Positions 1 to 11,504 of a stretch of 64,000 nt of DNA are shown piece by piece. The notes below the pieces were generated by a model. The model saw only the letters and a list, made by a program, of their open reading frames with translations. It was not told where the DNA came from and did not search any database. The first letter of the stretch is position 1; each line of letters starts with the position of its first letter. This DNA is from Neurospora intermedia (taxonomy: Eukaryota; Ascomycota; Sordariomycetes; Sordariales; Sordariaceae): positions 5,022,001 to 5,086,000 of the forward strand of contig BTPP01000002.1 in the NCBI GenBank assembly GCA_037102815.1. Reading direction: 5' to 3'. Position numbers and translations under genes: made by a program.

Positions 1-1366
1 TGATCGGATGAGCCACATCAACCAGCAACCACAGCAAGGCGGTCAATCAAGTCAGCAACAACAATTACAAGCTGGACCTCCGCCGCCTCCGCCCCAACCT
101 CCTTCGGCTCCGGGCGTTCATCCTGATCGGTTGAACCAAATCAATGGTCCACCTAGTCATCGACCGACTGGCCCAAGTGCCCATAACCGGCCTCCGATCA
201 ACACCCCAGATCGGCCCTCCATGTCTGCACCCAACAACAGCGGACGGCAACAACCGTCTGGACAGCATGGATCGAACTTTGTCACTCCTACCGGCCCATC
301 AGCTTCTAACAATGACCGCATGCGATCTGGCGGAGGAAGCCGACAGCTTCGTGGTATTCAGAACATGCTTGACAAAGCATCCATGGACGCTCGTGGGCCT
401 GGTTCGCGCATGCGCGGGTCGTCAAGAATCAACACCATGGTGGACTCGGATGCCCAAGTACTAGCTGGTGCATCACCTGGCAACACACCTGTCAATGACA
501 GGCCCGACCCCCTCAGAGACATTCGTGAGAGCGGCTCGCGCAGGGATATGAGCACGGATCGCGGCGATCGGGAACGGGACCGTGGCAGAGACACCAGAGA
601 TCGGGAACCTAGAGATCGGGAGCCACGTAGTGGTCTGGCGCCCATCCAAGTTGTCGGCGACAGTCGTGAGGATTCGTCGTCGATCCCACACGGCGGTCAT
701 TCCCGTGGTGACGTGAACGGAGAAGGGTACGGCTCCAGCGGCAGAGGAGGAGCCGGCGGCGACCACGAGCGCGGAAGTAGCCGGCACCATAGCTCTCGTT
801 CGGAGAGAAGCGACAGACCTTCGAGGAGAAGCAGCCGTGAGCGCAACCCCGGTGGTGGTGGTGGTGGTGGTGACGGCAAAGAGTCGAGCTCTAGAAGTGA
901 CTATTCCAGAGAAAGCAGGAGCCGCGGCGGCGGCGGCGGCCCATCGACGGCCAACGCACCTGGTGGCCCCAGTGCCGACCTTATGGCGGGTGGGTCGTCG
1001 CGTGACCGGAGATCGGGCCGCGATTCAAATGCAGGCAGCGGATCTGGTCACAGAGGAGGTGGAGGAGACATGCCGCCGCCACCACCCTCAAGAGAACCCA
1101 GTCATCGCGGCCATGGCAGCCACAGAGGTGGAGGCGATGGATCAGGTCATAGCCAGGGTGGAGCGCCGCCTATGGGAGGTGGAAGGAGTGATGGCCATGG
1201 TAGGCCCCCTCGGGAATCAAGATCATCCAGGCCTAGCGGGCCTGGTGGTGGTCACGATGACATGAGAGGAGGCGGTGATGACAGGTCAAGGAAACGGAGA
1301 GGTGAGGGAGTCATCGATTCGTCTCAGGGGCTTGGAGGCCATCAGGACAAGCGGCCGCGTCGCTAG
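1..1366 (+). CDS. C-terminal part of probable THO complex subunit 2 (5' end outside window)
   Basis: The reading frame is already open at the window edge (codons from base 2) and runs to TAG at 1364-1366, so this is the 3' end of a larger gene. The visible 450 or so residues are disordered. They begin with a Gln/Pro-rich stretch including a polyproline run, followed by the block PDRLNQINGPP and the short helix-like block GIQNMLDKAS. After a second conserved-looking block (DAQVLAGASP) come long Arg/Asp, Ser/Arg and Gly-rich tracts ending in a basic KRPRR. The PDRLNQI, IQNML and VLxGASP blocks are what I remember from the C-terminal tail of filamentous-fungal Tho2, a scaffold of the nuclear THO/TREX complex coupling transcription to mRNA export. 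That family call is from memory; the folded part that would prove it lies upstream. The alternative is another RS/RGG-rich RNA-binding protein. No intron is visible in this part. Confidence 0.62.
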   Translation, partial: DRMSHINQQPQQGGQSSQQQQLQAGPPPPPPQPPSAPGVHPDRLNQINGPPSHRPTGPSAHNRPPINTPDRPSMSAPNNSGRQQPSGQHGSNFVTPTGPSASNNDRMRSGGGSRQLRGIQNMLDKASMDARGPGSRMRGSSRINTMVDSDAQVLAGASPGNTPVNDRPDPLRDIRESGSRRDMSTDRGDRERDRGRDTRDREPRDREPRSGLAPIQVVGDSREDSSSIPHGGHSRGDVNGEGYGSSGRGGAGGDHERGSSRHHSSRSERSDRPSRRSSRERNPGGGGGGGDGKESSSRSDYSRESRSRGGGGGPSTANAPGGPSADLMAGGSSRDRRSGRDSNAGSGSGHRGGGGDMPPPPPSREPSHRGHGSHRGGGDGSGHSQGGAPPMGGGRSDGHGRPPRESRSSRPSGPGGGHDDMRGGGDDRSRKRRGEGVIDSSQGLGGHQDKRPRR

Positions 1367-1474
1367 TAGCAAGGCGATCCGCGTATATTTGATGAGTTGA
1401 TATTTCGGACAAGGGAAAATAAGGAAGAGTAGACGGAGCGGAAGAGAAAGAAGTACAAGGAAAAGCACTCGAAG

Positions 1475-1717
1475 ATGGTGGCGAAGTCGAGAAATGAGCC
1501 CACTATGTCAGCCGTTGCAAACGATAACCCAAGCTTTACTCCGGGTCTGTGGCAGCGCCCTGGGAGGCTACTGGATGATGTACCCATATCGACTGTCATG
1601 AGGAGGAACTCACTAGAGGCATATCCCGCTGATATCTCATCAGGTTTCCGTATCCAGATGGAAATAAAGGAAATCCAACGAAGAATTGACGAAATCGTGA
1701 ACAAAAACAACAACTAA
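1475..1717 (+). CDS. Short ORF of 80 codons, doubtful
   Basis: An ATG-initiated frame of 80 residues starts about 110 bases after the stop codon of the preceding gene on the same strand. Its C-terminal third is amphipathic (charged residues alternating with Ile/Met in IKEIQRRIDEIV) and could form a helix. I recognise no family. Its position fits the 3' untranslated region of the probable THO2 mRNA, so it may be chance. A start in poor context and the absence of introns or domain motifs leave it as a weak candidate. Confidence 0.18.
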   Translation: MVAKSRNEPTMSAVANDNPSFTPGLWQRPGRLLDDVPISTVMRRNSLEAYPADISSGFRIQMEIKEIQRRIDEIVNKNNN

Positions 1718-2141
1718 GGACAACGTAACTGTCCGTCATCCATGAGGGTGAGAGCGAAAATGCCAGCGAACGACAGCTTTCCATTCTACCTGTACATTAA
1801 GAAAACAAAACAAACCATTTTGCGTTGTCGCATTATCTGCATTGCATGCATGGGTTCGGTGTAGTCGTTTAGTTATGTTAGACTTGGGCTACAAACTTGG
1901 TACGGTTATGAGGGTATGTACGATATGGTGATGATTTACTTGAGGTTATAGACGACAAGTGCCGCTCGAGCGTGATGATAATCAACCATCAAGAAAGAGG
2001 CAGCGAATTGATGTTGAACCTGAACTCTAGACTTACTTGTCGTGAAGGTGATGATGTTCCAATGTTTTCTGTTTTCCATTCAAACCTCTTGTGTAAAAGT
2101 ATAACGACTTATATTAACCACCGCCCTCCTCTTCTCTGAGA

Positions 2142-2199
2142 GAAAAAAAAAAAAAAGAAAAAAAAAAGAAAAAAAAAAAACAAAAAAAAAAAAAAAAAA
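2142..2199. repeat. A-rich low-complexity tract
   Basis: Nearly 60 bases are almost all A, broken by single G, C or T. It lies downstream of the + strand gene. It could be a poly-dA/dT nucleosome-excluding element or slippage-prone DNA; no retroposed gene precedes it. Confidence 0.7.
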
Positions 2200-2578
2200 T
2201 AAGGTTGAGCCCATCAAAAGTCCGCGTGGCGCCCCGCAGCGCACCGGCCCGTCACCCGGGGGGCCGTCCCCGCAACCTACCCGTCTTACAAGTGTATTCC
2301 ACCCACCACGAAACCCAAATCCTGAAAGATGATGATGACGCCTCAGCTCCAGAGGAAGCACCCGCGTCCGCGTCCACTGCGGTACCGATTCGAAGTAAGT
2401 GTTTAGGGGGGTATCCTCGAGAATGGATGACTTTGAGGCTTTCTTTGAGTGGACATACATACATTTCACGGACGGACAATGCTTTGGTTGGTTGCGTAAG
2501 AAGGGGGGGAGGGAAAGAGTGAGAGACTTTTCGCTCCTAGGACAACGATGTTCATATACATCAGACCTGTAGAAGGTA

Positions 2579-2615
<37 letters not shown>
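2579..2615. repeat. (CTTG)n microsatellite
   Basis: About nine tandem copies of a 4-base unit TTGC/CTTG are visible. This is a simple tetranucleotide repeat in non-coding DNA and probably length-variable between isolates. Confidence 0.9.
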
Positions 2616-2616
<1 letters not shown>

Positions 2617-3257
2617 GTTAATGGACGGAAGGGAGAGATGAGATCTCGGTGACATTCATCTGAAATACCGTCCAAGCAAACAAACATCATAGTTTGAAGC
2701 TGTAACACTTGGCGCCGAGCGCCCTTTGCAAAGGCTTCCCGTAAAGTATCACCGTTCTTTAATGATACAGTCTATACGACCCGCGTCAAGTTTGGCTGAA
2801 CGTGTAAGAAAGATCAGTCCGATGGTTCGTAATTCATGAATAATGATTTTGTCTTGTCTTTGTGTCATGATACTCATTACTCGTCAGCGGTGTAAGCACC
2901 CCAGAAAAAAGGGGAGGAGCCCCAACGCCAAATTTGACATGACTGACAGGACATGATATGACTGGGAAAAGTGCGAGAGAAGAAAGCCGGGATTTCTTTT
3001 GAGGATATATAGACAGAGATCATAGATGGATGGTTTTGTTTTACCAGAAAAAGCAGACCAGCGGGAGACCTCGTCCCAACCCAAAACATTAAATAACCTT
3101 TCCTAGCCATTTCGTTCACCTACCCATTCAGGTGCTCAGTCGCTCGCTCGCTCGCTCGCTCACCTACCCAAACACACAAAACAAACCAATTCCTATCCAA
3201 CAGACCTGTTCCTTTTTTTCAGTCTCCTTGACTCGTGCAACTACTATTCATCTCACT

Positions 3258-4718
3258 TTACCTCATCAACCGCGTACTCCTATAGACCAACTTGGACAGG
3301 TCTATGGGTTCCGAATCCGCTGATGGGTCGGCCGCAATTATCCCATCCTTAGCGGCACTGTCATCCACATCCTCCAACCCCTCATCTACGTCAATTTTGG
3401 CATCACCCTTGACACTCCCGCTTACTTCGCTTCCCTCCGACTCCGTCGCCGGTGCCGTCCTCTTGACTCCCTTTTCCACCACCGTCACCACTGCCCCCTC
3501 CTTGGTAGCCTCCTGAGCAGCCTCCTTCACCGAGCTCTTTGTGCTCTTCACGCTCGTCACCCTCCTCATGCTCTGGGGTCTATAGCTCCTCGCCCCCATG
3601 CCAATGGGCATGCCGCTCGCACCGGCAGTTGCTCCCCTAGACATCAATCCGGCCGCGCCACCAGCGCCCAGTTCGGCAGAACCATCTCCACCGACATCCT
3701 CGCGCTTGGCACGCTCCATCTCCTTGGCGGCCAAGTCCTTGGTCTGCGCCAGACGCTGCTTGATCTTGGTGACCTCCTCACCGCAGTCTCCGTCACGAAG
3801 GAACTGATGGGCAGCGTGCTCGCACATGGATTGAACAAACTCGAGACCATTGTCGAGCTCATCGTAGACGTCCGACCCGGCATCCTGAGACGATTGGCCG
3901 GCACGGGCACGGCCCATAGTCGCGCTCATGCGGGCACGGGCGGCCATGGGGTTGGCGCGTACTCCGCCACCTTGGGCCAGCATGCGGTTAAAATCGCGCT
4001 CGCGACGGGCAGCTAACACTGCTTGAACTGGATCCAGGCTCCCCGCGGCCGGAGCGGCGGCTGACGCATCCATGTTGTTCACTGCCTTAGGGTCGGGCAC
4101 CAGTTCCCCGTTCGCAGCGTCTCCACCGGTTTCATCGTCGTCGGGCGGCGTGTTGAGCTCGGCCAACCTCTTGATCTGTGCAACTTTGGCTGCCATCTTG
4201 GCCTTGCGCATCATGTTCCTGCTGGCGCTCACAAACTTGACCAGCTCCTCGAAAAAGCTTTGTACATAGCTGTCGTAGTAGACTATGATCATGCTCCGGC
4301 TGCGGTACTTTGGTGGCTTGTCGGCGTTCTCGGCGCTCATGACCGACTCCGTTCGTTGGCGCTTGCGAAGGGTAGCGCGCGCCTTGGCCTGACCTGCTGC
4401 ACGGACTTGCGATGTTGTTCGCTGCAAAGCTCCGGGAGAACCTGGCGTCTGGGGGCTGGTTGGTCGGTTGTTCGCTGTCTCGTTCTCCTGGTAGTTGGGA
4501 TGGGCGGACGGCTCATCTTTGGGCCTGAGACTTTCAGTTGACCCCTTGTTCCTCAAAGACTTGCGTGACGGGGATCCTGGCTCTCCGCCAGGCGATGATG
4601 ACTTGGACTCGGTAAGCTGCGCCAACTCCTGCTGGCGTTGTTCGATTTGGCCGTTGAGCTCATCTAAACGATGTAGCCAGTCGGGAATACCGTACTCGAG
4701 GTTCTTGAGGGCCTCCAT
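3258..4718 (-). CDS. Conserved fungal protein of unknown function, 486 aa
   Basis: A single uninterrupted frame runs from ATG at 4718-4716 to TAA at 3260-3258. The ATG sits in a textbook context (gccgccATGG) and is the first AUG on this strand for more than 1.2 kb, which decides the start. The protein begins with an acidic/amphipathic helix (GIPDWLHRLDELNGQIEQ) likely to form a coiled coil, then a basic Ser/Pro-rich linker. Next comes a strongly ordered, probably conserved core (YRSRSMIIVYYDSYVQSFFE, then EELVKFVSASRN and a Lys/Met/Ala-rich helix) around residues 135-190. A second helical region (DVYDELDNGLEFVQSMCEHA) follows near residue 280, and the tail is disordered, Ser/Glu-rich and acidic. 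I believe orthologues occur widely in Pezizomycotina, but I know no function and assign none. There is no signal peptide and no clear membrane segment. Confidence 0.8.
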   Translation of the reverse strand: MEALKNLEYGIPDWLHRLDELNGQIEQRQQELAQLTESKSSSPGGEPGSPSRKSLRNKGSTESLRPKDEPSAHPNYQENETANNRPTSPQTPGSPGALQRTTSQVRAAGQAKARATLRKRQRTESVMSAENADKPPKYRSRSMIIVYYDSYVQSFFEELVKFVSASRNMMRKAKMAAKVAQIKRLAELNTPPDDDETGGDAANGELVPDPKAVNNMDASAAAPAAGSLDPVQAVLAARRERDFNRMLAQGGGVRANPMAARARMSATMGRARAGQSSQDAGSDVYDELDNGLEFVQSMCEHAAHQFLRDGDCGEEVTKIKQRLAQTKDLAAKEMERAKREDVGGDGSAELGAGGAAGLMSRGATAGASGMPIGMGARSYRPQSMRRVTSVKSTKSSVKEAAQEATKEGAVVTVVEKGVKRTAPATESEGSEVSGSVKGDAKIDVDEGLEDVDDSAAKDGIIAADPSADSEPIDLSKLVYRSTRLMR

Positions 4719-5943
4719 GGCGGCGTCCTCCTCCTCGGATAAGGCAGGGCTAACAAGGGTACCTCTCTCTTCAACAGTTTCGAGCACTTGTCCTTCCGCA
4801 GCCGATGGCGCGGGACCTTCTTGTGGGGAAGCCGTGGTTGCGACTTTGTTCTAGAACCCCGTGTGTTTCGTGTTGAGTGGGCTTGGTTGAAGGGATGCCG
4901 GGAACACCACGAATCGATCTCAATATCTTGTTGTTCGAGGTAGGCGGTAGTAATAGAAGTAGAAACGTGAGTGGTTTGGAGTGTAGGGTCGGTGCGCGGC
5001 GGCTTATTGATGAGACGAGATGAACAGGCGGCGTGCAAGGGTTGAGACGATTGGGACGTGCTGCGTATGTCGTTGGCCGTCTCGGTCGGTCTATACGAGC
5101 CGTTGGGTGGTTTTGGATGAATGGACGGATAGACGGGTGGGCGGATGGATATAGATGGAATGCCGGACGCTACGGCGGGGGAGAGAGAGTTTGGACGGTT
5201 TGGTTGCACTGCAGCCGAGGAGCAGTCGATCGTTCGTTGAGAGTCGGATGTCGTCGTCGACGAGGAAGCGTGGCCAACAACAGAAGACGTTGTGGAGAGG
5301 ATGGTTTGTATTGGAAAATGACGTGAAATGGAAAGAAGCAGTGTCGTTGCCGATGTGTCCAAGTGCAAGTGTGCAAATGGGAAACAGCTGAGGGCAAAAG
5401 GTCGAAAGTGGAAGCAGCTGCAGAAATGTATGGTAGTCGAGCGGCCCGGGGGGTTTCGTTCTCGACAACGGGACTGCTGACACAGCGGCTGACGGGGAGG
5501 GAGGGATGGGAGGAGACGGGACCCTGAGAAGCTAACAGCGGTCGGACTGGGATAGGGGTCGCTGCCGGAGTGGCCCAAAGTGTGTGTGTGACCTCTGTAG
5601 CGATCTCCTAGCGCCGGGTGTCGAGTCGAGTCTAGAGTCTTGGACACTACACTAGGTAGACTAATGTAGTGTACAAGTCTACTAGATGAGATCTAGGTAG
5701 GTGGACGGGACGGGACGAGAGGTTGAGAAGTAAGGCGGGTTAAGAGAAGACAGAGTGAAGAAAAGAGAGTGAAAAAAAAGGAGAAGAGACGGGACGGAAG
5801 ACAGGAACTGAAAGATCGGATGAATGGCCCCTGCTCCACTCCCGCCCGTCTTGGGTTCTATGCACGGCAGCAGGCACTGCACTAGGTCTACAGGTACTTT
5901 CCACTTGTTGTACGCACTGCACTATCCTTCGCTTTGGATAGGC
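4719..5943 (-). promoter_or_regulatory. AUG-free 5' leader/promoter of the 486-aa protein gene
   Basis: Reading the - strand upstream of the start codon, no ATG occurs in any frame from 4719 to 5943, while ATG is frequent on the + strand of the same stretch. The - strand is pyrimidine-rich, as fungal leaders often are. A 3' splice-like signal (ttctag, preceded by a ctcaac branch-like motif) ends at 4851, so part of this region may be a leader intron; I could not fix its donor. The simplest reading is a long transcribed leader kept free of upstream AUGs. Confidence 0.5.
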
Positions 5944-6805
5944 ACATAGGTGTAAACCACAACGGCCCGACCTGCCTGGGGAACCGCATGTACATACAGT
6001 CATACATACACTACTAGATGTACAAGAATTAGGTGGCGGTGTCCGCGTGGTGGGAGATTGGAGATTGTGCGCGCGCGAGAAAAATCAATGCCTGGGCGGA
6101 AGGTGGGGGATATGCGCCAGACTGCAGCAGACTGAGCAGCGCAGGCAGTAACAGTGCAGCGACAGTGTGCAGCTGCTAGTAACCTGACGCTCTCTTTATG
6201 CCCTGGCTAGGGTAGTCCTGTCCTGTTATGGGGCCAAGGTAATTCCCTCTCCATTCCTTCCCGTCTGCCGTGTCTCTCCGACTTTGCCGTTGTTGCCTGG
6301 TCCTTGTCAAAGTCAACGGTTCAACGTTTGAGCTCCGTAGGTCGTCCGTCTTTGGAGCCTCAGCTCTTTTTGGGAAATTGGTCGACACACTTATATCTAG
6401 ATGTTTGTGATATGCTCTGCCCCCGTATACCATGTATGTTATACTCAACGTGTTATAACAGCGTCAGGTTTCCACCACGGTCTCGATTTTCCGTCGAACT
6501 TGTGTCTTGTTTCCACGCTAGTGAAAAAGAGGCAGGCACAAAAGCAGGTACATACCACAAAGTGTCAACAACGTGGAAATGCCCAGACATCTCTCCCCAC
6601 TGCTCAGTGCCTGATATCTATCCATCCATATTTTCATGATACCTTCACTGTATGGGAAGGGTAGTAACATTTCACGGGACACGGAAATGCCATCAAAGCA
6701 CTTGTAGAAGCGAGGTCGCCGAAACGCGGGAGAGGCTCTGTGCGGTGGTCGTAGCCGAAGTGGAAGTGTGGTACTGTATGTACATAAATGGATGAGATAA
6801 TCGCC

Positions 6806-6832
6806 CGACCGACCGACCAACCAACCAACCAG
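6806..6832. repeat. (GACC)n/(AACC)n short tandem repeat
   Basis: Three GACC-type units are followed by AACC-type units. It is a simple tetranucleotide array in non-coding DNA with a unit change in the middle. Confidence 0.8.
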
Positions 6833-8024
6833 CCTTCGGATGTGTCGCCGACACCACTCGAGTCCAGCCATTCAGTTACTTACTTTAAAAGTGAGGAGCA
6901 CACTAAAAGCCGCAATCAGTGTTGATCCTCCTCTACACTACACTATGAGGAGCGGGGCCGGGCTACTTAGCGACGGGAAGACGAGGCTTTATTTGCGGGT
7001 AAGGGTACACTACATACAGTAGAATGACGGATCTTAGACTTAACCCAGTCGAGACCCAGCCCTGTCAGTCAGAAAATATGCTTTACTGATATGTAGTCTG
7101 TCCATTTGCAATGAGTGAGCTGTCTGTCTGCAATCTGCATACTATCTCCAATGCAGAAAACATTGGTTGGTAAATGAATGTCAGGTGCTGTAAAAGCAGA
7201 AGCGGCGCAAAAAAGGGGACCAGTTAGGTAGCTTGGGACGAAAGTCACCCCTGGGGAAAGGGGAAGTCGAGAAAAAAAGATGGGATGAAATGATGTTCGG
7301 AAACAGACAATAGTCGCAGCAACCGGTCCGAATAACGTATGTATATAAAACACTTTGCTCTTGGCTTTAATGCTGGTGCCGAGAAGAGTAGGTTGTCATC
7401 ATGACATCTGGCTATATCCGCCCGAAACGCCGTTCAATATCTTTTTTTTCTTTGTTTTCTTTCTTTTCCTTCTTTAGCTGCGCCGACAAATCGTACATAT
7501 CCAATTATCTCCTGCGTCTGAACCGCGACTCGAAGACGCGCACCCATACATATTCTGTCTGCTCTTGGCCAGCTCCAGCAGGCACAGACATATGTATGTA
7601 TGTATGTATGTAGTCGCATGAACTGTTATCTCCTTTTCCCTATGCATACCTCGCATAACTATAATTTCTCCTATGCATGTACATAGGCAGAGGAGTTACG
7701 CAAGGGACCATCTTCAAGCAGAGCAGACGAGCCCCAAAACCCGATGACTTTGGGGGTTATAGGTAGACCTTGGATGCCTTGTCCTCCTGCGAGAATCCGT
7801 CCAAAGACAAATGAATAAAGTGACATGTGAAACGCAACCACGCATATTCAATAAAAAAAAAAATCACCCAATTCCCGTCCAAAACCTTGCCGATCATGAA
7901 AAAGCGGTATACGGTGGTCATATCCTTTCCCCCCTCCCCTCCCTCCACCTCTCTCCTCCTTGAACCGTGTGGCGTTCCTCCGAATGGACGGTGGGGGGGT
8001 TTTAACGCTCCCGTCATTCTCACC

Positions 8025-8055
8025 CTGCTGCTGCTTCTGCTTCTGCTGCTTCTGC
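8025..8055. repeat. CTG/CTTCTG trinucleotide repeat
   Basis: Interspersed CTG and CTT triplets form an imperfect trinucleotide tract. It is open on both strands (Leu-rich one way, Gln/Lys-rich the other), which explains long spurious frames here. Confidence 0.75.
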
Positions 8056-8510
8056 AAAGAGAAACTCGCAATGAAGAGGGAGCTCCACAGGCCAGCCCAG
8101 AAAGAACAAGCTTGAACAAGTTGAGGTTGGCGGATAATGCTCTCTCTCCACCCTACACTAGATCGATGTCTGGATCGCTGATCGCTTGCATGTGGTACAT
8201 AATGTAAGTGGTTGTCCCCTTCATCTTGCTCAGTCAAATTGTTTTCATATATACGACGTGGTGAAGGGGGCTTCTTCGTCTTCTTCTCCCTTTTCAGTGT
8301 TCCTATCAGTGCAGTTGGGGTTTCCATCTTGTCTGTTTTTGTTTTTGTTTTTAATCCCTCCTTCCCTATAACATATATGAGAAGTTTATATATGTATGTA
8401 TGCTTCGAATCCATGACCCTGACAAGTGACATGACAAGTGGCAAGCCAAGACGGCTTCCGCAGGCTTCTTCGCTGTCCACTTTCAACGCTTGCACCCCAT
8501 TTCCATCTTT

Positions 8511-8562
8511 TGTGTGTGTGGTGTGTGGTGTGTGGTGTGTGGTGTGTGGTGTGTGGTGTGTG
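8511..8562. repeat. GT-rich minisatellite with a 7-base period
   Basis: About 50 bases of G and T follow a TGTGTGG unit repeated several times after a plain TG run. It is not the fungal telomere unit (TTAGGG) and lies in non-coding DNA. Frames passing through it give His/Thr-rich peptides that should not be taken as proteins. Confidence 0.85.
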
Positions 8563-11504
8563 CTGACTACGGCGTGACGATGCTGACGCTGACCCTCCTC
8601 AACGGCTTCGGCCCGCTCGCATGCTCGGCGGCACGGCAACGGGCTGGTGGGGAGGGGGGGTTGGCTGGCTGGCTGGCTAGCTGGGCGGACGTTTCATCTC
8701 GATACGGTCGTAATCCGTCTTTTTAGCGGACCTCCTCTTTTCTTTCCTTCCTTTCTCGGTCATTTCATTTCATTGCATTTATCTCCGTGAATTTTATCAA
8801 AACCTCTTCACGGACTCGGGCACAGTTCTATCAGGCATCATGTCCGTGGTGTGTGAAATTTTGTTTAAATCTTGAGAGGAACAGTTCTTGCAACATGTTC
8901 ACTCGTTACAGAATAACCACCATGATTCCGTCGTTCATCTGCTTCTCAGTTTCGTCGTGAAAAGCAGGCGGCTGGGAGAAAAAAAAAACACTTTTTGGAA
9001 TCATCGCATTCGCGCAGCCAAATAGTTTGTGCAGCTGCAGCTGCAGCAGCAAAGAAATTTTGCTTGCTTCGTGACCAACAGAATTTCTTCCCCAGACAAA
9101 AAGCGTCGCATTCAAGAGGGGAACGGACGAATAAACACCGGCCTTCCTGTCCGCAAGGCATCTCGCGCAAGACGGGGCTCGGATGCAAAGAGGGTTACAG
9201 TGGTAATGGGGACAATCCGAGACACGATGAACCACTCACAGAAGGTTGCAAAGGGAAGGAAAGAGAAACTAGCGGTCTCCATACCTTCTACCAGTCGGCG
9301 CGAACCTTTTTTTGTGGGTGGCAGTTGGTTGACTGTGTGCATGAAGACGGAAAAGTTCGGTTCAAAGAATAATTTACCTGATGTAGTGTATGATTTTCTC
9401 AACGGGAATTGTCTGATATAAACGTGAATATACTCTTTCCAACAACCACCACTCAGGTGATACATAACACGGGCCATGCATACAACATGATCGATGGCCC
9501 CTTATTCACCTTTCTCTGCTGTTTCTTTTGTGAATGGTTGGTTCGTAAATGGACAAATGATGGATGCCCATTTCATAACCGTCGCAACGTTGTCCCGTCT
9601 GTGTCAATCTGGGGTTGTCGTAACACACAACGTTCAGCATGTGCAAACAGGCAGAGACGTATCTGGTAGGGTAGCTATGCAAGTTACAGCGGACGAACAT
9701 GACGACTGCAACACAAAAAGCCATAAGAACGGGGATGGAGACGGGTAGAAGCGGTAGGCGGTTTTTGAAATTGAAATCGGCTGCTGTTCCTCTGCGCCCG
9801 TTGATGGAGGCAAGCCATTCTTGTCTTCAAGGCTCACGTGTAACGAGGACAGATCTCTCTAGTTTCTCTTCAGTTGACCGTTCATGTCTCAAAAGAGCCA
9901 TTATCGCGATTGGTCCTCGTCGTCGGCCACTCATGTTATTTGTTATATGCGCCCTGGCAGCAGATACACAGTGTCCCATGTACCTTGACGTGCAAATCGC
10001 CAATACTATCCTCACTAGTGTTGCCGTGTCAGGTCGCATTGCATGTGCAGCTCTCGGTTGTAGCTATCCGCTCGACAGTGTAGGCATGTAACTTTTGTTG
10101 AGCTTGTCTTTTACGCTGCGAGGTTCTTCTTCGACTTCGCTTCCTTCATAGATGCGAGTACACCGCCTGCGCCAGCATGTCAACTCAGCGTCAACCTGCA
10201 AGGACTACGCGCAGTCTCGTCGAAAGATGGGCGGGATTGATATTCATTCGGATGTCAATCATTCATACTGCGTTGAAACTGAAAGCCAGACAGTCAAGAT
10301 AGATATCGAAACTGAAGGGTTTCAAGGTTGACCGGGCGTTCGGCAAGGTTCACGGAGACTGGTGGGGGACTCGGATCGGAACAACCTCTTCGTTGGAATG
10401 TATCCCGAGCGAACCAAGAAGTACAGTGGCCATCATATCTGGCGCATAACAGCCCTGCGAGGAGTCTTGCTTGGAGGTATGTTACTGTACAGTGTGGAAG
10501 CCCCAAATCAACGGCGGCGTGTGCTGTGATACCTACTTCTCTTGTCAAAGGTGACGGACGGAGTGGCTGGCTTTTTGCCTTGTTACGGCCCAGGCCAGCG
10601 ATGCCCAACGACGGGCAGCGGTTTGCGATCTCGGTTTTGAGGTAGCGAACCGACCCCCGACAAGATGGTGTTTTGACAACTGTAGGGCAACGTACTTGAA
10701 TCCCAATGCTTCTCCCACCTGTTCCCGCCCTGGCAGAGTCGGAAAAAGCAGATGACTTCGCCAGACTACATAATACATATGCGAGTACGGGCGCACAGCA
10801 TAGGGCAGCTATTAATTGGCAGGTCGCAAGCCGACCGACATCGAGATTTGCTGTTGCTCACGGGACGCGGGTTGGAAGAGGGGCTTCGTGGGATTGGTAT
10901 GCAATGGAAGTTGGACAGAATAAACTTCGGTTCTCCACGCAAAACACTTTTGAAATGTCACGATAGGCAGGTGAACTTGTGGCGTTTTCGGGTAAAGTAG
11001 CCTTGATCTCCGGGTGAGCCGTTGTCCTTCACTCTCATTTCATCCTAACTTTCAGATGATCAACAACGTGTTGCCTGTACACGTGGCGATTGTTGTTCGC
11101 TTGCGTGAATTTCTCTTGAAAGATTTGGTGTCCCCTTTCTCTGAAAAATAATTGCTGAATCGACAGTTGTGAGCAGGCCCAAGCAGCGACAAGACTGACG
11201 GCGTGTTTTGTACCTTGGACATGGTCGCATCTCGCCAGGGCAGTATTCCCAACACACGCAGCGCACCCAGTATGCCCGTGCAATGAATTACTGGTACAGG
11301 CCTGTGCTCCAACAACAGCCCATCACCGGCGCTGCTGCTATCGCTGTTGCTAGACAGATGTCAATGGACGCATCTGGATGGAGCGGCGGGAGCGGTTTCT
11401 CGACCGTGGTTGGTTGGAATCACAAAAAGCTCGAGTCATCACTGGCGCGGACTTTTCTGCTCCGGTGTTCCATGCTTGCTGCCTACATGAGCGAAAGAGG
11501 CGGT

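Larger units (their letters stand above)
1718..3257. other. Intergenic region between convergent gene ends
   Basis: This stretch separates the 3' end of the + strand gene from the 3' end of the - strand gene at 3258, so it holds both 3' untranslated regions. It contains an A-rich tract (about 2142-2199), a CTTG tetranucleotide array (about 2579-2615) and a short GCTC array (about 3137-3160). I see no convincing gene or RNA gene. Confidence 0.5.
5944..11504. other. Long intergenic region, no gene seen
   Basis: More than 5 kb without a frame I can defend. The open stretches are short, often start with GTG or TTG, carry simple-repeat translations and show no family motif on either strand. I looked for tRNA box sequences and a 5S gene by eye and saw none. 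The region holds several microsatellites (listed separately) and TATA-like and poly-pyrimidine stretches typical of Sordariaceae intergenic DNA. A short multi-exon gene could be missed by eye. Confidence 0.45.

Noticed and set aside
4664-5647. 327-codon - strand frame upstream of the 486-aa protein
   Set aside because: This stretch contains no in-frame ATG at all; it overlaps the real gene in another frame and is Ser/Pro/Arg low-complexity, as expected of a pyrimidine-rich leader.
7757-8726. Several long overlapping frames on both strands
   Set aside because: They pass through CTG/CTT and TGTGTGG repeats and begin at non-ATG codons; openness is explained by the repeats.
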